A stretch of 64,000 nt of DNA from Euborellia annulipes. Its lineage: Eukaryota > Arthropoda > Insecta > Dermaptera > Anisolabididae. The stretch lies in NCBI GenBank assembly GCA_023213315.1, contig JAKCPI010010586.1, positions 1 to 64,000 on the forward strand. Direction: 5' to 3'. Every line of letters starts with the position of its first letter. The stretch's first letter is position 1. Both the position numbers and the translations under genes were made by a program. The notes below the pieces were generated by a model. The model worked only from the letters and a program-made list of their open reading frames with translations. It made no database searches and was not told the DNA's origin. Of this stretch, positions 1-11,481 are shown in pieces.

Positions 1-969
1 TTAAATCAATAAATTAGAAAATTTAATCTGCTCTTGCATTCGGTATCAAGTTAAGACAAGTGAACAGGTAGTTTATAAAAAGAAACCATTTGAATCTATT
101 TAAACTTCCGAAATTACTAATAAAAATGGATTTATCTTAAGATGAATAATTTATAGGCCTAGTTGAAATTTTAAAGACGATAACAAATGTTTAAATTAAT
201 TACTGAATGTAAATAAATAAATATTTTTCAGAAATTTTTTCAACTCACTTATAAAATTTGAGAGTACAGTGTAGAAAGAAGAAAACCACTACCTGAAACA
301 ATGAAAAATTTATTAATTAACAAAAATATAAATTAAATATCAATTGAGGGAGGTTAAGTTTCCCTGAAGAGATTGTCACTTTATTTGAAATTTGATCTCT
401 CTCTCTTTGCTTTATCAAAAAGTAAGCTTTTCCTTTCATTCAAGATTTTGCTTGGTTTTTTGTTGTCCAGTTTTTTTTTATAAAATAAGAAATATTGGGG
501 TCGAGTGTAAGCTAATACCAGATGATCTCCATATAGATAATATTTACTCTAAAATTACATCAGATTATAATGAAAATAGATATTTAGGGAGTTTTCAATA
601 AAACTGCGATATAAATGTACGCTATGATTAAAAATACATTTTTTTTTCTTTTTATCTTTCAACAGAGAATAATTCCAATAACAGAGAGACGGAAGAGACA
701 TTGACAATGTTTGATAATTTTCACGGCAAGTGGGATTTGAACCCGAGTTGAGTAGCAGCTCTAGATTCTTAATTTGATTAGGCACGAGTAAAGTAAAAGA
801 ATATTTTTAAATAGGCTCGTTTAATTTCAGGAAAGGTTGGCTGAGGAGAAGTAACAACATATTTATACTTATATACAGTGTTCAATAATTAACCGGCCAT
901 TATAGAGTCGATTAATTATTTCAATCCAAGAATTAGATCTATCAAATTTTCAAAACTCCTTAAGCTCAG
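1..969. other. AT-rich tract, no gene seen
   Basis: I see no supported gene or repeat family here. The one possible remnant is a weak tRNA-like B-box on the minus strand near 722-765 (GGGTTCAAATCCCA when reverse-complemented). It lacks a recognisable A-box and is probably a decayed SINE head. Confidence 0.5.
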
Positions 970-1115
970 AGGTAAAGCGTTAGCTACATGTGGCAAAGGC
1001 CAAGGCATGCCGCCCCAGGCAAAAAATATATTTCGAAATTGAATTGAAATAAATAGGGAAGGGGACTCAAAATGGCCTCAGATGACAAAAACAAATAAAA
1101 TTGCTTAAACAAATT
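970..1115 (+). repeat. SINE-B copy, degenerate
   Basis: A poorly preserved tRNA-like head (GGTAAAGCGTTAGC resembles an A-box) is followed by the SINE-B body: a GAATTGAAATAAATAGG-type segment, then GGGGACTCAAAATGGCC, then an A-rich end. The same body order recurs at 41541-41650 and, inverted, at 12098-12225 and 18727-18880, which is why I treat it as a family. Confidence 0.45.
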
Positions 1116-3734
1116 AAAAAAAAAATTCAAATATTGACAGAATGCGTCAACGGAGAATTTGAACAAAAGAGCAGGAATTCCACAAACACACTAATACTAA
1201 AAATATTATATTAATCAGTTTCAAAATTTTTGGCTAATTGACAAATCTTCTAATTGACCATCTTTTATAGCTTTCTCGAAATTGAGGAAGATACTTTTTT
1301 TCGTGAATTGTTTCCGTAATGGCAGGCCCACACAGACCGAGGGAGTAGGGGGCTATACCCCCTTTGAGCACCATAAAATTCTACATATTAATTCTATTAA
1401 TATTATCCCTGTTTAATTGTATATTTTTTATAATTAAATGATTTTATTAACTTAAGATTTATTAAATCATTGCACAGAAAGTATATAAACACCAGTGAAT
1501 TTAATAGAAATGCATTTATAATAGATTTTATCTTTTGATTAATAATGTGTTCTAGGGTAAATTAAAAAAAGTTTATGGTTTTTCCTTTAATAATACTGTA
1601 ATAGAAATCAACTTCTTAAAAAAGGCTTAAAATTTCCCCTCCATCACTCATCTTAAAGATCATATCTTATTACATCCATTTTTTTAACCAATTGTTTATA
1701 ATATGTAATTTTTTAATCATTATTTTAAATCAAAATAAAAATTAACCTTTAAACATTGAAAATTCAAGATGAAAGAGAGAGAAAATATTAATTTTCAAAA
1801 TTGTATAATGTATAAATGTATTTTAATTTAATATAAAAATAACAATAATTTACAAAAAGATGGTAGATAAAGGAGGAAAAAAGGAGATTAGTCATAGTGA
1901 AAAAATTTAATTTCCGGATTTTGATGGATTTAAACCTTGAAACACCCAAACAAGAAACGTTTCGATGTGGGTGTCTCTACTGATTGTCTGCTCAAACAAA
2001 CAGTGATTGATTTCAATAGCGGCTTTCTTTCTTTATTAAAGCAGGTTAATTTTATTTACTGAACTAATTAAAACAAAAAAAGATAATGGGCGGAATTGGA
2101 CTGAAGACATGGTATTAGAAAAGTAAACTTATTTTATTTATTTGGAAAAGAAGAGTGGGTGATTGGATTAAACCTTTTAGGGTATGTTTCAATCAATACA
2201 CTTTTAATTTTTTAAATAAGTGTTAACGAAATTCTGTTAAATTGCCTACCGTCAAAGACATTTTTGTGAAAAAAACGTTTCTACTTTACTCCCCTCCATT
2301 GATGTTAAGTTGTAAGAATCAAATAAAGCAAGAAAAAAAGAAAAATTAATTATATAAAAAATTTTTTTAAAATTACTTTTCAAATTGAATTATTATAATT
2401 AATTAATTTTTATTTACACGTATCATAAGAAGAAGGAGAACTCCATGCTTTCCAATGGGAAAATTCTGAATTTGCGAGCCACTTAAAGGGGTTTCCTACT
2501 CTAATCTAAGAAATGATAATCTCAAGTCACCCCCCGGAAAATTATCTACATATCAAAAAAACTACACGAAAATTGTCTAGTAGTGTCTAAGTGTATACAA
2601 ACTGATAGACAGACAACTTTGAATAAGAGAAATCAATTATATTTATATTTGGTAAGAATCTTTTTTAATGTTATTTAGAACTTTGTATTATTTATATTTT
2701 GTTCTTGTATGGATATTGTTTGTAATATGTTCATAAATAGAGACGGGAATATAATAAATTTTAAAAAATCTAGGATGAAATTTTTTATATAAAGAGTATA
2801 TACAAATTGTTTATTGAATAAAAAGATAGTACTATCACAAATAATTTTTTTAAAATTATTATTCATATATTAATATATCATTTGAAAGAGCCTGCATACT
2901 TTCGATGTCTACATACACCTATTCCATAGATAGAATTAATTCTTTTGTGAGATTGCTGGAAGATAGGTAACCCAAATGACTCGCTAAATCTTTCAAATAA
3001 TTGTTCCTTCTTATTTATTTTTGTAAATTCCTGATCATAGAGACATTTAAAATTTTGTTCTAATAAATAATTTGTACTTTCATATTATTAAATTTATTTC
3101 GAATATGTATAAATTATGTTATTTTTGTTTGATTTGCCCTCAAACATTTTGTTACTCAAAAATCCATGACTATTAGATATTATCTAAGGATGATAGGAGA
3201 AAATGTTTGGAAGAACAAAATTGTGCAATATATTTTTAGTCGTACTAAGTCACAAAGTTATTAACAGTATTTTATGTATAGACTAAACAGGCCGGGTTAG
3301 GAAGTTTCAGTAATTTCAAGAAAATAGGCCAAAGTATTTTTATTTTATTTTTTTAAGTGTTTTATCCCAGGTTTATCAATTATTTTTGAAAAAAAAAAAA
3401 ACAATTTTTCCTAAATAAAATCTATAATTCATTAGATCGAAGCATAAACACGGTAGTTATTTCTAGGTGTGTAGCCAAATGGCGGTAATTGGGCTGAAGC
3501 CTGAGGGGGTATCAGAGAGGGGCTTGGCCCCCATTCGCCCACGCAGGCGCTTCACCCGAGATAACATCGCAAAAAAAAAATAATAATCATATTTTGATTT
3601 AACTGTTTCGAAATGGAGATCGCTTTGAATGGACAACGATTAAAAAAAAGTGTCTATTAAATAAATTAAGTGCGATAGAAAAACTGCCGGCAAGGTTTAA
3701 ACATTTCATTTTGACATAAATCTCTTTATTGAAG

Positions 3735-3737
<3 letters not shown>
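1116..3737. other. AT-rich tract, no gene seen
   Basis: This is long, low-complexity, A/T-rich sequence with no convincing coding frame. A small GC-elevated spot at about 1320-1372 (CCGAGGGAGTAGGGGGC) and another at 3465-3572 resemble cores of decayed G-tract MITEs, but neither has readable termini. Confidence 0.5.

Positions 3738-3772
<35 letters not shown>
3738..3772. repeat. poly(A) tract, 35 nt
   Basis: This is an uninterrupted run of 35 A. No retroelement body is recognisable upstream, so it may be a simple homopolymer or the tail of a decayed retroposon. Confidence 0.9.
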
Positions 3773-3776
<4 letters not shown>

Positions 3777-4556
3777 GTAGGAAAAAATTTGTAGGTAAAA
3801 GAATAGAAATTTAAATCAATTTAATTTTCCAGATATTTAAATAAACTCTTTTAAATTATGAGATAATTATTCAAATTTAAAATTTCATAATGATGTTTAA
3901 ATACATAAAAAAAGTGCAAGTCATTTTTTTAAGATAAATATCTTACAATAGTAAATAAATAAAAAAAAAAAGTATATTCATTTAAACGTTAAATTAAATA
4001 TTCACGCCTTCAATCAATTTGAAGAAATAAAAAAATTTTTAAAGAGCTAGGCCTATGTAATATTAGCAATCAATAGCAAGATTAAAAAAATATATTTGTA
4101 AAATTAATCTAATATTAAATATAGTTATTGATAATGAAGATAAATTCCCTGGACGAAAATAATACAAAAAAAAAATTCTCTTGGTGATAAATGAATCGTC
4201 TTGAGAAAAAAAAAAGAATATTTATCGTTGAGAAGAAAAAAAGGAAAAAGGTTACAAATTTACGAGAAAAGTTCGAATAGATCCATCACCAAACCAGAAT
4301 GGGCCAAAATTGAATTCAGTAGGAAAAAAAATTAAGGTGAGAAATTCAATTGAAAGAGTGGATTTGATTGGAGAAGAGATAAAGCCAGACCACTTTAAAA
4401 AAATGAGAAGGAAAAAAAAATAATCCGAAGACAATATTTTTTACCCTATTCATTTCCCAGTGTGAATAAAAACCATTTTAACATTATTTCAAGTAAATAT
4501 TTCATTTATTAGAGAAAATATTCTACCGTATCTTGTCATTTCAATACTAGTAGGGG

Positions 4557-4700
4557 CCCGAGTAAAAATGATTAAAAACGATAGAGGGATACGCCCGGAG
4601 CAAGTCTTCAAAGTGAACCTGGTGCGTGTGTGTGCACCAGGGGCACACACAGTAGATCAAAAGTGGCCACAAGAAAAATGTGTAACCCTGTGTGTCCTCA
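4557..4700 (+). repeat. CCCGAGTAAAAATGA foldback MITE, half copy
   Basis: It starts with CCCGAGTAAAAATGATT. The internal palindromic blocks (GCACCAGGGGCACACACAG and related) match the fuller copy at 23734-24251. The second terminal repeat is missing; the element runs directly into an HP1 end at about 4695, so one has truncated or been inserted in the other. Confidence 0.5.
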
Positions 4701-4796
4701 AAACGTGTATGGATATCAAAATCTCAACATCGAATTTTTGACATGAATCCAATATTTTCTATATTTTTCATATATAGGGTAAGAAAGTAAAAAATG
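4695..4796 (-). repeat. HP1 left-end fragment
   Basis: It carries the HP1 order on the minus strand: CCTCAAAACGTGTAT, ATCGAATTTTTGACATGAA, then the terminal hairpin ending GGTAAGAAAGTAAAAA. Only the left about 100 bp of the family is present. Confidence 0.75.
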
Positions 4797-4799
4797 TAC

Positions 4800-5680
4800 T
4801 AACTAAACTATCAATGATAACAATGGTCAAATAAAAAAAATATAAAGGTACATAAGTAAAAAATGTGTCAACTAGCCACGGTCTCCCCTATACTAGCAAA
4901 AATGAAAAAAAAAATAAATAAATAATTTTTGTACATCTTTTCGGCATCTCAAGTAGGCTATATAGACTTTGAGTATTTGTTTAAGATACAGTTATTGGGA
5001 TACATTTAATAAAAAAAAAAAAAACACAATATGTCCAAAGAAGTGAAACTTCTACTCAAAATTATTCATGATAGAAAAAAGGGAATTGTAGATTTCATCC
5101 GAGTAATTTTCAATGAGAACATTGATTGACGTCATATCAGCAAAAAAAAAAAAAGGTCCGGGCTATTGGACCAATCTTTCTAAAAATACATTTAGATTTA
5201 ATGTAGCTTTTATGGTCAAGTAGATATTCATTGTGCAAAAAGGGCAATTTTTCGATATTTTTTTGTCTCAAAAATGAGGTTTTTCGAGAAAAAAAAATTT
5301 ATTTTAGAGTTATTTACTCGGGATTTTTTTTCTTTCTGCACAAATTGACATCCCATTTAGTCTGATCTGATTAGCCGTTCGGAATCTACAGTGGTTTAAA
5401 CTTTCTAATTAGAATTTACCGCAGCGCGGTAAAATGGAATGATAGGAAAAAAATAAATGGTGAAATATTTATCTGAAAAATCATTCTTTCTAACCGTATA
5501 TTCATCATATTTATACCTCTTAAGACAAAGGAAGTTATTCAAGCCGTTAAACATTTTTGTGCATGCCTCCCTAACCTGCCACTATAGACACATGCATTGT
5601 CACGTCAAAAAACTTGAACATAGAAAATAGATGGAAACTAAAGATTTATCTCAATAATTTAGTTACTAACTAGGGGTTGA
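4800..5680. other. AT-rich tract, no gene seen
   Basis: There is no supported gene. A short SINE-B-like piece lies at 4939-4982 (CTTTTCGGCATCTCAAGTAGG). The segment 5130-5480 has several A and T tracts but no recognisable termini. Confidence 0.45.
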
Positions 5681-5799
5681 TTGTGGTTTGAAAATAAATT
5701 CATTAATTGCCCTCCAAAATGGGATTCTCATTCAATATGTAACATAATAGTTACCTCTAAAGGCGTCCATATATCTCAAAGGATAATAGAATTCTTGGT

Positions 5800-6060
5800 T
5801 TTAAGGTCATGTAAATCCGGACTTACGAGGACGTCCTCTCTTCTCTTATGCTCGCACTCAAACACAGAGCGGATTGGATTTTGGTGAGGTGTTGTTGCCG
5901 AGTTGAGGCCATTGGCCTTCCCAGGGGCTCGGCTACCTTAAAAAAGGTGCGGCCCCCTCGTGCTTACTTGGATCAACCCTAGTAATTAAAATCGCCAACG
6001 GCAAATGTCTTTTTGCACAAAAAGGTAAAGTTGCTCGATTGGATTCTGGTTGAGCGAAAT
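5800..6060. other. GC-elevated block of unknown nature
   Basis: About 250 bp stand out from the AT-rich surroundings, with blocks such as GAGGCCATTGGCCTTCCC and GGTGCGGCCCCCTCGTGC. Several frames are open over short spans, so openness does not point to one protein. It could be a retroelement untranslated region or a decayed exon; I recognise neither. Confidence 0.35.
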
Positions 6061-6343
6061 ATAATTCACTCTACTCACAGTGGGTGGCAGGCAATTAATA
6101 ATCCAGACAAATAAGAACGACTATTCTTAAATTAATCTTGAAACATGAAACAAATAAAATAAAAATATTGGTCTATGAGAGCCTTTTGAAAGTCAAGAGA
6201 ATCTAATCAATTTGTTAAGTCTTTATAAAATCTATATAGGTGTATGTCCCTTGAAAAAATTGTGATTATTTGAATAATATCTTATTATTTTAACAAGAAA
6301 GGGTAGCGAGAGCAGACACTGGAAGCCACATTTTTTTCTTTAA

Positions 6344-6380
6344 ATGGCCGTTTCGGTCCTAAGAAGCTATCTTCAGGGCC
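6344..6380 (-). other. CTGAAGA...CCGAAACG motif (hammerhead-like)
   Basis: Read on the minus strand it is CTGAAGA, a spacer, then GGACCGAAACGGCC. It has the CUGANGA and GAAA boxes of a hammerhead core in the right order. Stem II is not convincing in this copy. See the better copies at 43852 and 50692. Confidence 0.3.
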
Positions 6381-6580
6381 CAAAAATTTTCAAGAAAGTT
6401 ACATGTAAGTATAATAAATAAGAAATTATAGATTTTGATAGGGCAGGTTCACCAAATAAAAAGCCTTTATATGCTTCTCGACTCCGGAGACGTTTCGAGA
6501 TATTTTTTTTTTTATTATTATTATTATATATAATATTTAAGATAATATATATATCGCGTCTGTGAGCCGCGAACCGGAAA

Positions 6581-6755
6581 TTTATACAATTAAATATTTA
6601 TTCATTCATATACCCGAAAAAATAAGGGTGTGCCGCAGGGAGTCGAACCACGGATCCTCCAATTTGTACTCGGAGTGCCCTAACCACTAGACCACAGCAC
6701 TGCTGTGGCCTTATTTTTTCGGGTATATGAATTAATAAATATTGAATTGTATAAA
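6581..6755. repeat. 47-bp inverted repeat enclosing a tRNA-like sequence
   Basis: Left arm 6581-6627 and right arm 6709-6755 are inverted copies that match at 45 of 47 positions. They enclose 81 bp that carry a tRNA-like sequence on the minus strand. The arms start TTTATACAATT and end ATACCCGAAAAAATAAGG. No clear target duplication is visible outside the arms. The arrangement suggests a foldback or MITE that captured, or formed around, a tRNA-like unit. Confidence 0.8.
6632..6702 (-). tRNA. tRNA-like sequence, probably pseudo/SINE head
   Basis: On the minus strand an A-box-like TGGTCTAGTGGTTAG and a canonical B-box GGTTCGACTCC are spaced as in a tRNA. GTGCTGT and GCGGCAC can form a 7-bp acceptor stem if two G-U pairs are allowed. 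The anticodon arm has an oversized loop and the T-stem is mismatched, so it is unlikely to be a functional tRNA and I assign no anticodon. It could still recruit RNA polymerase III. Its position inside a near-perfect inverted repeat is unusual. Confidence 0.5.
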
Positions 6756-6875
6756 TATATATTTTGCATTTGGCAACTATGTGTAATGGTGCTCATCAGG
6801 TGAGAGACTGCAAGACCCTCCCTTGATAGAACTCAATAGCCACAACTACAATATTATTATTTGATATTATGAATA

Positions 6876-7113
6876 TTATATTATAAAAAGAAGTAAATCT
6901 CCTTTCATCGCCTTAATCGAGGTCGGCGGTTCATGGGCTTTTGCGACCGGGAAGGAATAGAACAGGCCGGCCCGTCTCACGGTCTGACTCCTGTTGAAAA
7001 TATAGAAGGGAAGAGACTGACATGCAAAGAACAGAAGTATTGCCAGTCCCAGCTTGGGCAGCTCGTGGTCGCCATCCACGTACTGTACCCACAAGAAGTG
7101 GGCCCCTGAGCTA
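6876..7113 (-). CDS. Candidate internal exon, membrane protein (weak sterol-reductase-like)
   Basis: A GC-elevated block is open on the minus strand. The readable segment includes VQYVDGDHELPKLG, then a hydrophobic stretch (LAILLFFACQSLPFYIF), then NRSQTVRRAG. The order [Y-x-D-H-x-E-L] - hydrophobic helix - [YIF] - [N/Q-rich basic] resembles the ERG4/ERG24/DHCR7/lamin-B-receptor family, where a conserved HPxxL...YYIF...QK block sits near the C-terminus; I judge this by eye only. A plausible splice acceptor (TTTACTTTTTATAGCTCAG) precedes it on this strand. There is no ATG at its start and I cannot place a donor, so it would be an internal exon or a gene fragment. No neighbouring exons are recognisable nearby. 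It may equally be a chance open frame in a GC-rich repeat. Confidence 0.3.
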
Positions 7114-7177
7114 TAAAAAGTAAATAAAATTTTAAAATAAATAATATAATTTTTTGAATAATATCCGTGATTATTTT

Positions 7178-7518
7178 TAGTTTCATGTCAAAAATTCGAT
7201 AGTGAGATTTTGTTGGAAATACACGTTTTGGGCCCCCTGGGTCCAAAAAAGTGGGTCACAACAAAATTTCCCAAGAACGAAAAGAGCTAGGGTGTTTAAA
7301 TTTAGTATTTGAATTAGATACCCCCCCCCCTGGCAAGTAACACGAAGCTTTAAAATAAAATCGGTCAAAGAGTACTAGTATTTTACAGATGTTCAATTTC
7401 AGTTATTTTCGATTTTCTCAAAATTCGCTCTATCGTTTTTGATTAAAATTCGTAAATCTATTCAAAACAATACTTTCTCTTACTATACATTTCATATATA
7501 GGGTAAGAGAAAGTAAAA
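7178..7518 (+). repeat. HP1 copy, chimeric, both ends of left type
   Basis: It begins with HP1 left-side sequence (TTTCATGTCAAAAATTCG, then ACACGTTTTGGG, AAGAGTACTAGTATTTTAC). It is interrupted at about 7465 and finishes with the inverted left-end hairpin (ATACTTTCTCTTAC ... GGTAAGAGAAAGT). Two left ends thus face each other with no right end, as expected from recombination between inverted copies or abortive foldback synthesis. Confidence 0.75.
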
Positions 7519-7519
7519 A

Positions 7520-8855
7520 TGATCAAAACAAGGAATATCTTTATTGTGAGTCAATGAATTTGGACCGAGATCGAAATGAAAATTTTATATGCAAGGAATC
7601 ATGTAATCTACATTATTAAAAGATTTTTTTTACTAATGTTAGAATATTATGCCAGGCCCTCTTCAAATGAACAAGACATCGAAATCATTTTTATTTCAAA
7701 TTTAAATATCCAAACATATCTTTTAATATAAACACAACGAAGGCGTTACAACTAAAATTAAAATCAATCAATGATTCAAATTTTATGTAAGTAAAATTAA
7801 TGATGATACATAAATCTGAGTAACATACTTTTTTATGTGTTTTTTATGGGTTATTCTCATCCTGCTTATATATTAATGCAGGGGAGAGGCGAAGAATTAT
7901 TCCAGTTACTGGGATGTGAAACGATTATCTTCCCTATCGCCCAAAGAATAAGAGTAATGTATTTATTTGTTTATTATTCTCAACGAGCAAGCCAAATTCA
8001 CAACTTGGTTTAATAATTCTAACAAACATTGACTGACTTATTTAAAGTGAAAAAATTAAAATTTTTATTTAAAAATGCAAGCTGAAATTATTTATATCTT
8101 TTAAGGATGAGTGAATTTATAATAGCTTGAAGTATTCAAGTAGTATTTTGATTTCTCTTTTCAATAAGGTCATTAATCTTAATAATTACAAATTAATAAA
8201 TCACTTTTAAAAGACAATAGGAATGACCTTGAGTGTTTTTCTGCCAATGTTTTTTTGTTTATTCCATTTAGGTGATTTGTCTTTTACTTTGTTTTCTATT
8301 CTAAATAGGACATAGTTAAAATAAATTTTTTGCGATGCTAAGTAGATAGCCAAAATCAGATTTTAATGCTCCAGGTGGGAAGCTAAATCGCAGATATTCA
8401 GCCTACTCTTTTAATTTATATCCATGAAAATAACGGATTTGTTTAAAGAAAAAAGAAGTTACATTAACTCGGTGTATTGATGTATGGGAAAAAATCCATA
8501 TTAGATTACATGCTATTAAATATTATTCTATCTAAACAAATAAATCAATATTTCTTTTTTCACAGGAATTAAGTGTTACTTAAGTTTTACTATTTATAAA
8601 TAGCTTCTTGAGGAAATAGGACTAAGAGTGTGCACTGTGGCCGTATTCACCAAATTTTCAAAGAAGCTATAAAACTTATCGAAATCAAAATATATTTTTT
8701 CCAACTTACTTAATAATATCGATCAATACACAACTTTCTTTGATTGGTTCGCGATCCTATTAAATTATAAAAAATTCTAATTTGATTAAAATTCAGTCAT
8801 CGGTTATATCATTATTGGCCTGCCAACATTACTTTGTTAACAAATTTCAGCTAAC
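7520..8855. other. AT-rich tract, no gene seen
   Basis: There is no supported gene or repeat family. At 8862-8930 a SINE-B 3' part (GGGGGCTCTAAATGACTTCGATGCC) precedes the HP1 copy that follows. Confidence 0.45.
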
Positions 8856-8931
8856 CACCGCTGACCAAATTAGGCAGGGGGCTCTAAATGACTTCGATGC
8901 CGAATAAGACCTTAAATAAAAAAATTTAAAA

Positions 8932-9602
8932 AAATCTTGTGTGACTGGCGCACAGTACACAACTTTCTCTTACCTTCGGTAATTGAAAGTTGTGTTCTGT
9001 GCTTGTCTCACCAGATTTTTTGTGTCGACATGTATTTAGTTTCCGACAGTACGGTACATTCGATTTTCAAGATGTACAATTTATAAGTATGGGAAAATAA
9101 TTATATTTTGTTACCATGGCAACCATTTCTCATATCTTTTCTATGGAGTACAAGAGTAAAGTGGTCTTCAGAAGATTTCAATCCCAAAATGAAAATATAC
9201 ACTTTAAAGACAATCTAAAAAATAATTGACTTTTGAATTTAAAAAAAAATCGTTGGAGCAAATTTTGAGAAAATCGAAAAAAACTGAAAAACTACATCAG
9301 TAAAGTACTAGTACTTTTGGGGGGCCGATTTTGTTCAAAAGCTTCGTGTCACGTCCCAGGGGGGTGCCTAACTTAAATATAAAATTTCAACCTCCTAGCT
9401 CTTTTCGTTCTTGAGATATTTTGTTCACAGACAGACACACACACACACACACAGACAGACCATGTCGCGAAAACCACTTTTTTGGATTCAGGAGACCTCA
9501 AAACGTGTATATCCATCAAAATCTCGACATCGAATTTTTGACATGAATCCAATACTTTCTCTATATATATTAACATATATATAGAGGTAAGAGAAAGTAA
9601 AA
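8932..9602 (-). repeat. HP1, full-length copy
   Basis: This is a complete member on the minus strand. It starts with the right-end hairpin (ATCTTGTGTGACTGGCGC ... GTCTCACCAGATTTTTT). Then follow GTCGACATGTATTTAG, the TTACCATGGCAACC block, AGTACTAGTACTT, a CA microsatellite at about 9434-9454, and CATCGAATTTTTGACATG. It ends with the left hairpin TATATATTAACATATATATAGAGGTAAGAGAAAGT. No ORF is present. A-rich sequence on both sides hides any target duplication. Confidence 0.85.
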
Positions 9603-10380
9603 AAAAAAAAAAAAACATTTGACCCTATCAGCTAGTCTCTTCATGGGAAATGGTCCCAATAGACAAGTGTGGCGGCATAAATCAAGGACGCCTTGTAGTT
9701 ATGCAAAATATTCACAAATCTTGCATTGCTACTTGAATGTTAAAATTTTTTTTTTATCTTTTCAGCATCTGAGGCTATATAGAGTTTTAAACAATTCACT
9801 TATAGTATATAATTATCAAAGTATGTTTATTATTTAAATAATTATCGAAATTTTAAAAGTAATTAAACGATTGTCTTTTGCTGGTATATAAATTTAACTT
9901 AATTTGACCAAACCATCTCAGTGTAAAATTGTATTAATATATGAATACTTGATTATGTTAAATGATTTCAAGCTATCGTGAGTGGATATAACAGAAAAAA
10001 ATTTCAATTACCTGACCTAGTTTTATTTATTTATTTTTTTAATACTTAGTGTGAGGTTTGTTGGTGCCCTAAAGGTTATTTTGCTAATTTGAATTTAAAT
10101 AAAAATCGTGAGGAAGAGGCTCATTTATTATTTGTAACATGTAATAAGTAAGGCTTTTTGTCATATTTCAGTTAATGATTTAAAAAAGTAAGTGGTTTCT
10201 TTAAAACTTGCATATGTGATTTTTACTTTATTTAATTTTAATTAAGAAATTTATTTAATTAATACATATGAAATATTTTTGATTCATATAATATAAAGAG
10301 AGTTAGGGTAATCATAATTTTTTACTTTTTAAAATTTTACATTTGTTATGTTATAAGATAATTTTTTATCTTTTCTAAAT

Positions 10381-10569
10381 CAGCGGTTCCTATCCCGTGG
10401 GTCGCGGGCTGATTGGAACTGGGCCGCGAACGTCTAAGAAAAGAAAAAAAAAATATATATATATATACCATATATATTTATATAAAATTATACTATCTAT
10501 ATACACTGGGCCTCAACGTTTTTTTACGGAAAAAGTGGGCCGCTCATCAAAAAAGGTTGGGAACCACTG
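10381..10569. mobile_element. hAT-type MITE, 189 bp
   Basis: The termini are CAGCGGTTCCTATCCCGTGG and the inverted AGGTTGGGAACCACTG, the familiar hAT MITE type (CAGTGGTTCCCAACC). The flanking 8-mers TTCTAAAT and CTCTAAAT match at 7 of 8 bases, as expected for an 8-bp target duplication. The interior is an AT microsatellite and is non-coding. Confidence 0.8.
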
Positions 10570-10992
10570 CTCTAAATTATTGTATTTTAACGAAAAGAAG
10601 TAACATCATTATTATCAGTAAAGTGGCACTTCAAAAGAGATCTGTACCAAATCAATCAATGAGATATATGAAATTGTTTAAATATTATATATTCTGTTAA
10701 AAGAAATGTTGATCAGGTTGTGGTCACTTCAGTTATTTTATTTATTTTATATATTAGATAAATCTTAAAAATGAATTTCACAAATTCATAAAAGAGTAGG
10801 TAATTAAAAAAGTATACGATGTTTATATTCATCAATTATTATGCGTATTTTTAAGATAAATATAATTTGGATACCAAATGGCTTAAATAAGAATGTCTGG
10901 ACCCCAATATACCAGTATATATTCATAATAACGGTTTTCGTATAAAGTCTTATATGATCTGAGTTGCCGAAAAGACTGTGTGTATGTGTGTG

Positions 10993-11164
10993 CATGGGCG
11001 TAACTAGAGAATTTGGCTGAGGGGCTATGGGACCAGCTATCCTCCGGTGGGCCTGGGAAGTCCCATATTTTCTCAATTTTCTTCGGGCAAGGAGTTTCTG
11101 GGGGGGGGGGGGGCACGAGCCTTCTGGGGGAAGGCAGGCCCCCCCGGCACCCCCTAGTTACGCC

Positions 11165-11168
<4 letters not shown>
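10993..11168 (-). mobile_element. hAT-type MITE, CATGGGCGTAACTAG ends
   Basis: The termini CATGGGCGTAACTAG and CTAGTTACGCCCATG are perfect 15-bp inverted repeats. A second copy in the opposite orientation lies at 42345-42517. The flanking 8-mers are both TGTGTGTG, but this is inside a microsatellite, so the duplication is uninformative here. The interior has G and C runs and no coding capacity. Confidence 0.8.

Positions 11169-11202
<34 letters not shown>
11165..11202. repeat. (GT)n microsatellite
   Basis: About 18 uninterrupted GT units form the tail of a SINE-A copy. They probably expanded after insertion. Confidence 0.9.
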
Positions 11203-11205
<3 letters not shown>

Positions 11206-11481
11206 ATGAGTGTGAATGGGAAAAAAATGTGAGTGTTTAAAAAAAAAAGCTAAATATACATGTAGGTCTATCATGTTAATATAAATTTCTATAAAATTTT
11301 TAAAAATAGAAGAAATATGTTGTTTTAGAGCAGCAAAAAAGTGTTTTTTTTTTTAATTTTAGGCATCTTGGTGTTGACCCTTTTAACAAATATCAAATAA
11401 AATTCCATCACGTATTTTTTTTTTATATTCAAATATCATTTTAACAAATTAAGGAAGGTAGGACTATTAATAAAATTTTGG

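Larger units (their letters stand above)
10866..11252 (+). repeat. SINE-A 3' part, split by a hAT MITE
   Basis: This is the SINE-A body without its tRNA-like head: CCAAATGGCTTAAATAAG, CTGGACCCCAATATA, GAGTTGCCGAAAAGACTGTG, then a GT-rich tail and AAAAAA. A 176-bp hAT element (10993-11168) is inserted in the GT tail, after which the tail resumes (GTGTGTG ... GAGTGTGAATGGG). Confidence 0.8.

Noticed and set aside
3465..3572. MITE or gene fragment in the GC-elevated block
   Set aside because: Neither inverted ends nor a coding frame could be read.
9373..9618. 81-codon frame on the minus strand across an HP1 copy, with a cysteine/valine run
   Set aside because: The CVCVCV run is the CA microsatellite translated. 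Equivalent frames in other HP1 copies (22596, 52875, 56611) differ in frame and stops. It is repeat translation, not a gene.
11013..11240. 75-codon frame (plus strand) near 11 kb
   Set aside because: It runs through a hAT MITE and a GT microsatellite (VCVCVCVC).
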